Of a DNA stretch of 64,000 nucleotides, positions 56,487 through 64,000 are shown in pieces. The stretch comes from Pleurostoma richardsiae (lineage: Eukaryota; Ascomycota; Sordariomycetes; Calosphaeriales; Pleurostomataceae). The stretch is taken from NCBI GenBank assembly GCA_030052745.1, contig JANBVO010000002.1:1240001-1304000 (forward strand), in the 5' to 3' direction. The notes beneath the pieces were generated by a model, which saw nothing but the letters and a program-made list of their open reading frames with translations, was not told where the DNA came from and did not search any database. The translations under genes were made by a program, and so were the position numbers. Position 1 is the first letter of the stretch, and the number at the start of each line of letters is the position of its first letter.

Positions 56487-58841
56487 CTAGACAACCTCCT
56501 TCTCCGCAATCTCGGCGCCGGCACCGCCCTCACGGTGCTGCGACACGCTAGCTCCTTCCTTGACCGCTTCAGTATCGGTTCCTTCTACTCTACCAGTGGC
56601 AGCGTCGATCCCGGCAGCATCCTCACGGTTACGGAACCTCACGGTCGGCACCCACTTGGTGGAATGGCGCGCGCCGTTGATACCCTTCACTTCGGCGTAC
56701 AGCTCATCGACTTCCTCGAGGGTCAAGCCCTTGGTCTCGTATATGTAGAAGTAGACGAAGGCGATGCAAAGGAAGCAGCAGGCGAACCAGATGAAGAAGA
56801 TCTTGCTCTGCAGGTTGGCGTTGCCGGGACCCCAGTTGACCAGGTAGGGCGTCGCGTAGGCGATGGCCCAGTTGAGAAGCCACTAAGACATGAGCGCGTT
56901 AGTCAGATATCCCCTTCTATTTTGTCTTCCTCTCCCCTCTTTTCTGCCTGCTATTCGGCTCTCTCCCGCTGCCAATGAGGGGACGAAGCACGCCTGGTAG
57001 GTACCCGGCTAGGAAGGTGGAGGGATTGGCACGGGGAGGGTGCGCCCGCTGCAGGTTAGGCGGGATTGCCGACAGCGCTACGCCTGAAAAGGAGTGGCAG
57101 AAGCCTGTAACAGTGGCGACAGCATTGCCAACAGCGGGTCGAATGCGGGGTATGGCGCCAAAGCCATATCTCGGCAGAAGCCTTCCACCCCATCCCCCCA
57201 CCACAGCGCCGCTTGCATCATCACAACCACAGCCCATGTCCGCGTGGTCAGGGTGTTGACGCATCTCTGACTTCAACCTCTTGTCGGGCCGTCCAAGGCA
57301 AACTGTATATGGGAAATGAGGAAGGGGTAACACTTACGTTGGTAGCGGTGGTCATGCTAAGACCCTTGGCACGCTGCTTCAGCGGGAAAATCTCGCCTGT
57401 CACGACCCAGGCGAGTGGGCCCCAGGTGCTGGCGAAGAAGAAGATGTAGATGCACACGAAGGCAACGCCTGCCTTTTGTGCGGCAACATTGTGAACAATG
57501 ATGGTGCCATCGCTTGCCTGACCGGTGGTAGTGGTACCTAGCATGGCGACAAGGAACTGTGACACGCACATGCCGATGGCGCCCCAGAAGAGCATCGGAC
57601 GGCGACCCCACTTGTCGATAGCGTAGAGGCCTGGGATTGTCGAGACGACATTGATAACCGATGTGATGACCTGAATGATGAACGGGTCATGGATGCCCGA
57701 GTTCTTGAAGTATTGGGTGCCGTAGTAGAAGATGAAGTTGATGCCTGTTTCGGGAGCTGTTAGAATGCAGCACATAATTAGCCTGGTAGTCGTTACTTGC
57801 CTGTCAGCTGCTGGAGTGCCTGGAGTCCCATGCCTGTCAGTTGTCGCTTGCGCATCTCGCCTCGGAAGCAGTCAATGTAGCTCGCTTTTCCTAGGCGCAT
57901 CTCATACTCGTGGTTTGCGCGAATCTCGGCCAGCTCGTCGGCTACGGCAGGATGATCAGGTGGTAGGCGACGGAGTCTGCCCATCGATCGGGCAGCCTTG
58001 TCGTACTTCCCTCGCTTGATAAGGTACCGGGGTGTCTCAGGCAGAACGAGCATGCCTCCAATTAGAATAATGGCCCAGGCAAACTGGACGGCGATAGGGA
58101 TGCGGTACGAGCCGGTATCCATACGGTGAGCCGTGGCATTATCAAGGATAGCCGCAAGAAGGAGGCCGATGGTGATTGCGAACTGGTACGCGCCGACAAT
58201 GGCGCCACGAATCCACTTGGGTGCGGTCTCAGATTGGTACAGAGGGACTATGAAAAGCATTCGGGTTAGCTTGCGGACCGCAAGCGATGATACTGGGAGC
58301 CCAACGAAGAGTGACTTACTCAGAGCAGAGATGAGACCCACGCCGAAGCCAGCGAAGAATCGGCCGGCAAGGAAGAGAGGCAGTGAAGTAGCCGCAGTCT
58401 GGAAGATGACACCTAAGACGAAGACCAGAGTAGACATGATCAGAGCCAAGCGACGGCCAATGTAGTCGGCCATGAGGGGAGAGCCAAGAGCTCCAAAGAA
58501 GGTTCCTGCAGAAAGGATGGAGACGATGGCAGACTGCTGGGAGGAGGAGATGGCAGGATTACCCTGGCCGTCCTTGTATCCGGTTGAGAAGAGGGCTTTA
58601 AAGTAATCCATCGCCAGAATACCACTAATTGTTCCCGTGTCGTAGCTACATCGTTGTCGCCGAGTCAGTGACCTTCTACGCCTGCGATGTACGGAACTGT
58701 CACCGAGGGGGGTGAGGTTGCCTCGACTTACCCGAAGAGAACGCCGCCGAACGCGACGAAGGCGCCAATGACAATGGCGGGCCATGACTTGCCCGCCTCA
58801 TCGTGAGGCTTGACGAGCGAGAGCTTGCGCAATCCCGCCAT
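56487..58841 (-). CDS. MFS sugar transporter, HXT-type hexose carrier (561 aa)
   Basis: Plasma-membrane proton or facilitative monosaccharide carrier. Five exons: 58841-58732, 58645-58320, 58247-57801, 57744-57338 and 56882-56487. Family marks in order: GVLFGYDTGTISGILAM in helix 1 (across intron 1), MADYIGRRLAL (D..GRR loop), AGRFFAGFGVGLISALIPLYQSETAPKWIRG, PETPRYLIKRGKYDKA, QALQQLTGINFIFYYGTQYF (helix 7, across intron 3), DKWGRRP, WVVTGEIFPLKQRAKG and YETKGLTLEEVDELY. Intron 3 starts with GC instead of GT (CAG|GCAAGT) and is 56 nt. Intron 4 is 455 nt, long for this genome, with a CTAAC branch. A charged 60-residue C-tail is cytoplasmic. It resembles fungal glucose carriers such as HxtA/Mst; affinity is not deducible. 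Confidence 0.95.
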
Positions 58842-61800
58842 GATGTTGACTAGTGTGAGATGTGCTCGTTTACTCTTTGTGTGGTGTTTTGGCGGGAAAG
58901 AAGATTTGAGAAAATACGAAGTTGGGGAGAGAAGCGGAGAAAAGAGACGCTTGTGGGAAGAGGAAGAAGGCACGGATCAGATCAAGAGGTGAAACGAAGG
59001 CGAGAAACCAACGGTACCTGCTGCGCAAGCAGACCCTAAAGGAGAGGTGCGCTCAAGGCCTGATACGAGACAGGAGAGAGTCAATGGTGATGATTGGTCT
59101 TGTGCTCGCGTGTGCAGTGTTTTCCGGTCTGACACGGGAGGTGCGCGTGCGATGTTGTCACAGGCAGCCTTGGGGGTGGTGGAAGATGTTGGGAGGGCAC
59201 GGCGCCCTTATAGATGCTCGACTAAGGGCAGATATGATCAACAGGAGAGACGAGGTAATGTTGAACTGAGGAATATTTAGAGCCCTCGCCTTGACTGGTA
59301 CGGAGACAGGGCCGCTTATTGGATGGATGCTGGCCGTGGTACAGCTAATACCGGAAGGTACATGGCGGTACCGTATTCTGTCTCCGCTCTGCTCCTTCCG
59401 GGGCCCCGTGGGCACTTCAGGCCAGCCACCAAGGGTACATTGTACTTTGGCCGAGGTACTCCGGCAGGATGGAGCAAGCCTAGGTCAGCTTCTGGGGAAA
59501 GGACCGAATGCCGATTAGAGTTGAAACTCAACCAACTCACATCCATCCAACAGAACGCGGGGGCACCAATCATTTGGCCCTGGCAGCTTGGTAGCTGCTC
59601 GCCATCTCATGGCCGTCCAATCCAGGCGAGAGGATTCGACTGCGCGTGATCCCTGAAGGAGGAAGAGAGATGGGGGAAGGAGGCAACATGAGCTTGTTTA
59701 ACGCATTGGACTGCCGCAACGGGGCATGATGCTCTCGAGGATCACCTCTGGGAGATCCTGGAGATATCCCCCTTTGGCCTGACCAACCACAGGCTGCCCT
59801 GGAGCGGACCCTTGCCCGTCGCACCTCGGATTCGATGAACGGGCTAACAAAGAATCTGGGGTACGGAACATCGCCGTCATGCTAAAGGAAGCAGAGCAAA
59901 GTCGCCTCACCGCCGCGTGCCACAATGCCCAAGCCAGTATGACGCCTACTGCGAGTAGTGCACGAACCGCTCCTAAATCTAAGCTTGTGTTCTCAACCTG
60001 CCTACCTATGCAGGCTGCGCATCATGGAGACGGGAGGGGCAAGAAAAAGGGTTTGATTGTTGCATCACGGCCAACCACCCACCCACACGCATGCACACAC
60101 CAAAACTGACTCGTTGGAGAACTGAAGAAGGGACGGGGAATCCTGCTTCCTGCTGTGCGACCCCAACAATCAGCTCGTCCTCCCTCCACTTCGAGGACAA
60201 ATACGGACGAAACAATGCAACGGTAATTATTGGGGGGACCCCAATAAGATGTGGCATCCATGTCATGCGGAGAAGCGCCGAGAAAGAGAACGTTGCAGGT
60301 CAGCAATGATCAACTGCTGTCGGTCCGAGACCAAGTGGCCACGTGCCCAGCAAGCGCCGCAGCAAGCCGATCTCAGATTACGGGGTTTTCCTCGCCTTTA
60401 TTTGCTTCAGCTGGCACCTCCACACATGCGCGCCGCACTTGCCAAAGCAGCTTCCCTCCGCCCCGAGTAAAACCAAAGACGCAGCATCTAACCCGGCGAG
60501 TCGCTGTTCCGACGCTACTGTGGCCGTTCACGGTCGCCCAGCGCGAAGCTTTTCCATGTCTTGCCTGGCGTCTGTGCCTTGATTCCCGAGCTCGGGAAAG
60601 CTTACCGCAAGAAGCTCGCGACTCTATGACAGCCGTGGCTTGTCTAGCTCCACTAGGCCACTAACAGCGAGCAATGGCGGCGCGCATATTGGCCATCACC
60701 GCTTTTGGCCTTGCAAAAGATGACGATAGCGCTCCCCTTGCTGACATTTGGGAGGCGTAGTATTGTGCGTTGGCTCTCCCAGAGCCCCGGATCCCTGGGC
60801 GACCCCGCGCAGAGATCTTCTCCAGAGATCTCAGGGTGGAGGAGAGTGGAGAGGAGGAGGTACTCGCGGGTACCTCAGGGTACGATACGGCCGGTAAAAG
60901 GCTCATTTCGATGTTCGCTAACGCCTGGATCAAGGATTGACGCTATCTTCATGCAATCCGGACTAGAGCGCGTTGGCGGAGACGAGATTGAGGATGTGCT
61001 ATGTGCTGGTGTGTTGAAGCTGGAGACCTTGGCGATGCTTCCCCGGGTATAGACAGTCGCCGCTACGACGTCCAAGTGATTGGTGTAGGTCATCACATGA
61101 TCCTCACCAGAAGTGTGCACCGCAACAGCACTGCATATGGCCTTGCATGCCGAAAAACATGTCGCCGTCGGAGCGCAGCTAGGCCCCGATGGCTTTCACG
61201 GGGGACGGAGTCCTCCGCCGACGCCACCGGAGTCTGGCCCCACAAATCTGCGCCGTAGGTCTTCCGTGACCCCGCCGAAGCCGGGAAGAGAACACGGCCT
61301 TGGCGGTAACCGGGAGTCTGCTGAGTCGCCTTCTGCAGTAGCATCTGACTTCAACCATTCATCACTTGCATGTTTCACCCTGCTATGCAGGCTCGCCGCG
61401 ATGGGCGGCCTTGCCAAGAGGACCAAGAGCAATAGCAAGGGCGGGATGGAGAGGGGTCAACCCTTCACCTCCAACGGAGGCCTCTGCAATGTGGAAGGAT
61501 GGTAATGCAGTCCTTGAGATATACGTCAAATGGCGAAGATTCAAAGACGGAGCAACCTCGAGGAGACTTCGGACCCGCCTCATTATGGGGAAATAGTAAA
61601 CCTTCTCGCTAGCTTCAGCAGGAACACTAGCATCAGTTTCTCGCCGTGAGAAGAGCAGCATTCTAGATGATATAGTTGGGCGAGTACCGCTCCTTTTCCT
61701 GGCGTTTTCTGGCTCACCCGTGCTGGATTGGCGATGCCGGAGTTAGAATCGTTCGACATTCTGGTGCGAACTGCCTGATATCGGGCCACCCGATCTGGTA

Positions 61801-62022
61801 GCCCGCTTTTGGATCGGCTCCTGCAGCGATAAGCCCAGATACGCCGCGGGAAACTGCGGGCAAGTCGTCCATGCTCCGAGCCCCGAAAGCCGTCTATCGG
61901 AGCGCACCATACGCATTGAAAGAGCCTACACATAAATACAGCGAGGCTTGTTCTGCGCTGAGAGCCCCTGAATCCGGTACTATTGTCCGGATCGTGGAGG
62001 AAACACATAACTCGAGATAGTC
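58842..62022. other. Gene-poor 3.2 kb interval with two divergent promoters
   Basis: Lies between the divergent starts of the hexose transporter and the D-amino-acid oxidase. CT-rich and A/G-rich leader sequence occupies the first 150 bases. Many short frames overlap on both strands (for example 60251-60664 and 61113-61505 plus) but none shows family content or a consistent exon chain. No tRNA, terminal inverted repeat or transposase remnant was seen. This is the longest empty stretch in the window. Confidence 0.4.
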
Positions 62023-63426
62023 ATGGATCGGGAAGCTCAGATTGTGGTCCTTGGGTAAGCAGACCGCCTCCGTTAGCGCCTAAGCGACAGCATTACGGAT
62101 CGGTTCTGACTTGGTCACAGCGCCGGTGTCGTCGGGTTGACGACAGCCCTACAGCTTGCTCGGAGCGGGTATAAGAACGTGGCAGTCGTGTCTAAGTATT
62201 TCGCAGGCGACAGTCACCCGGAGTACACTAGCCGATGGGCCGCTGTCAACTTCCATCCGTAAGCAGGCCTTGCCATCTCGAAAACGATATGGACTGACTC
62301 ATGATATATTTGCCGGCCACAGAGTATCGAAAGAAGGCTCCGAAGCAGCTCAATGGGACAAGGAATCCTGGCCGGAGCTGTACAAGCTGGCTAAGGACGT
62401 ACCGGCCGCCGGTGTCAAGCTATCAAGTGAGCATCTTGTAAACTTACCCTAGCCGTCAGGCGTCTCATCTGACCTGCTTGAACATGGCAGACAATACGTC
62501 GTATTTTCGCAACAAGGACAGGCCGAGGGACCAGTACAACGACTGGTGGAGCAATCTCGTGCTCGATGTGTGTTCTGCTATTCTCCTATGGCGCGGTCTA
62601 CTTACTGACGAGAATTTCGCCTTGATAGCACAGGATCTTGAGGGACGACGAGATTCCACCCTTCGCGGATTGGGGTATCGCCTTTTGCAGCATAGCCCTC
62701 GATCCTCCCATTTATCTGCACTACCTGCAGTCGACATGCCTGGCACTGGGCGTCAAGTTTCACCGGGCGAGCGTGGACCACATCCGCGACGCATTTAGTC
62801 TAGACGTGTCCTCTGCTTTTCCGCACCCAGAACTTGTGGTGAACTGTACCGGAGTCTGGTCAGCGAAGCTTGGTGGGGTCACTGACTCAAAGATCATGCC
62901 CGTGCGAGGCCAGATCGTCCTCGTCGAGAATGACAGCCACGGCGAGTGGGCCTTGTCGGGCGACGACGACATGGCTCCTCGTATCGGTGAATGCTGCTAC
63001 ATCGTCCCGCGACCCTCAGGTAAGCTCCATCCCAGCTTATCTCAGACGAGCCTGAACCCTACGGCTAACAGGCCGGGGAAAATAGGCGGGGGCACTGCGC
63101 TTGGAGGCTGCCGCCACATAGGCTGGTCGACGGAACCAGACATGGCCTTAGCAGAACGCATCATGAAGCGGGCGATCAAGGTCTGTCCAAAGCTCGTGCC
63201 TCCTGGTGCCGGAATCGAGGCCCTGCGGGTGGTTCGCCACCAGGTCGGGTTGAGGCCGTTGAGAATGGGCGGCCCACGGATAGAGATGGAGACGCTCCCA
63301 GACGGCGGGGAGAAGGTGGTCCATTGCTATGGCGCGGGAGGTTTCGGATTCCAGTCGAGTTACGGCATGGCAAATAAGGCTGTCCGGCTCGTGGGTGAGA
63401 GTCTGGCAACCAAAGCGAGACTATAG
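62023..63426 (+). CDS. D-amino-acid oxidase, peroxisomal (360 aa)
   Basis: FAD enzyme that deaminates D-amino acids to keto acids, ammonia and hydrogen peroxide. Six exons: 62023-62054, 62121-62258, 62323-62426, 62491-62567, 62629-63019 and 63086-63426. The dinucleotide fold is IVVLGAGVVGLTTALQLA, with GAGVVG at 11-16 created across intron 1. Next come SRWAAVNFHP, WSNLVLD, DPPIYLHYL, ELVVNCTGVWS, VRGQIVLVEN, CYIVPRPSG and GGTALGGC, then the C-terminal RPLRMGGPRIE and GAGGFGFQSSYGMA. The last three residues ARL form a type 1 peroxisomal targeting signal. The acceptor of intron 4 is ambiguous: 62628 keeps the family HRIL spacing, whereas 62633 with a donor 2 nt later also stays open. Intron 5 is 66 nt with no stop. 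Confidence 0.92.
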
Positions 63427-63798
63427 TTCAATTTCATGTTGTAGTAATACCAAGATGCTGAGGAGTACGGAGTACATGGATGCTAGAGGTGAGATCCGTC
63501 CGTTGTGCGGGTACGTCTCCCAGCAGCACGGGCCACACCACATCTCGTTAGCTGCATGTGCCGACTGTGGCCTCTTCTCTTACTTGCATTCACTCACTCA
63601 CTTCCTCCCTCCTCACAACTTTCTACAAAGTGTAGCTCTTTCCTTTCGTTCTTGATACCCATAAATGATACTGCATCACTCTAGTTTCCGGTTTGAGAAG
63701 AGCTGGATTTAAGAAGAGTTGTGGGCGGGGTGCAACACAAAGGCTCTTTAGGTGTCCGCTGCCGAGCGAATCGCCCAATCTATCGCTCAACCCAGAGG
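63427..63798. promoter_or_regulatory. Intergenic region between DAAO and RFT1
   Basis: Contains the 3' UTR of the oxidase, a TACGGAGTA word at 63466-63474 and the CT-rich promoter of RFT1. No gene is supported. Confidence 0.5.
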
Positions 63799-64000
63799 AT
63801 GTCAGAGAAAGCAACGAAGGGCGGCGGCGGTGTCCTACGCGGAGCATCCCTCCTTATCCTGCTCCAGGTCGTTTCCCGAGCTCTCACCTTCATCGCCAAT
63901 CAGATCTTGCTCCGCTTCCTTACCGCACAGCTCCTCGGAATTTCGACGCAGCTGGAGGTTTATTACCTCTCCGTGCTATTCTTCGCTCGCGAGAGTCTGC
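63799..64000 (+). CDS. RFT1: RFT1, ER lipid-linked oligosaccharide translocation protein (5' end only)
   Basis: Only the first 67 codons are inside the window; the frame is open at the edge. The product starts [23 protein letters not shown], then [43 protein letters not shown]. This follows the N-terminal helices of RFT1 (GA..LI.LQ...R..TF..NQ.LLR.L....LGI...LE.Y...ILF.ARE). RFT1 is an ER polytopic protein needed for N-glycosylation with Man5GlcNAc2-PP-dolichol; its exact flippase role is disputed. The glycine tract after the start is unusual but harmless. No intron falls in the visible part. Confidence 0.85.
   Translation, partial: MSEKATKGGGGVLRGASLLILLQVVSRALTFIANQILLRFLTAQLLGISTQLEVYYLSVLFFARESL

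Noticed and set aside
58842-62022. Transposon or cluster remnants in the longest empty interval
   Set aside because: No transposase-like text, terminal repeats or consistent exon chain could be found by eye.
1-64000. CRISPR arrays, riboswitches, rRNA genes and bacterial-type operons
   Set aside because: Nothing of this kind is visible, and the sequence is clearly a eukaryotic nuclear genome.

Overview
The window is nuclear DNA from a filamentous ascomycete (Pezizomycotina). The evidence is short GT-AG introns (mostly 54-110 nt) with clear branch and splice sites, a CFEM-domain Pth11-type receptor, a Zn2Cys6 regulator, NmrA-like and carotenoid-oxygenase genes, and dispersed tRNA genes with poly-T terminators. 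I could not fix the genus. A recurring TACGGAGTA word is only a weak hint of Eurotiomycetes. All gene models were assembled by hand from reading frames and splice sites; each exon set given closes in frame.

Layout. 0.3-13.9 kb: two large divergent translation-linked genes, GCN1 (minus) and a DHX29/57-type DEAH helicase (plus), share a 0.5 kb promoter. 15.5-16.1 kb: a small basic protein of unknown role. 17.1-19.0 kb: decayed remains of an MFS transporter and a fungal-specific transcription factor. 19.9-26.4 kb: housekeeping genes, namely tRNA-Asn, the Fe-S scaffold ISU1, the deubiquitinase UBP14 and the spindle-checkpoint protein MAD2 (with a 20-nt micro-exon). 27.1-36.5 kb: a methyltransferase, a Zn2Cys6 factor, a Ser/Thr-rich GPI-type surface protein and a CFEM receptor. 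37.5-45.9 kb: tRNA-Gln, an NmrA-like oxidoreductase, a PaiA-like acetyltransferase beside a PaiB-like flavin-fold protein, a ten-cysteine small secreted protein and a monocarboxylate-type MFS transporter. 46.1-48.7 kb: two tandem secreted or surface proteins, one BIM1-like with a membrane anchor and one Hce2/Ecp2-like. 49.4-64 kb: tRNA-Lys with an intron, a carotenoid oxygenase, a tiny TATA-driven gene, a hexose transporter with a GC-AG intron, a peroxisomal D-amino-acid oxidase, and the 5' end of RFT1 running off the window.

How the genes fit together. There is no classical secondary-metabolite cluster. The parts most worth attention are the accessory loci: the adjacent PaiA/PaiB-like pair, the secreted and surface protein group between 32 and 49 kb, and the relic regulator/transporter locus near 18 kb. 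Long gene-poor stretches (13.9-15.5, 49.5-51.7, 58.8-62.0 kb) hold no gene I can defend.
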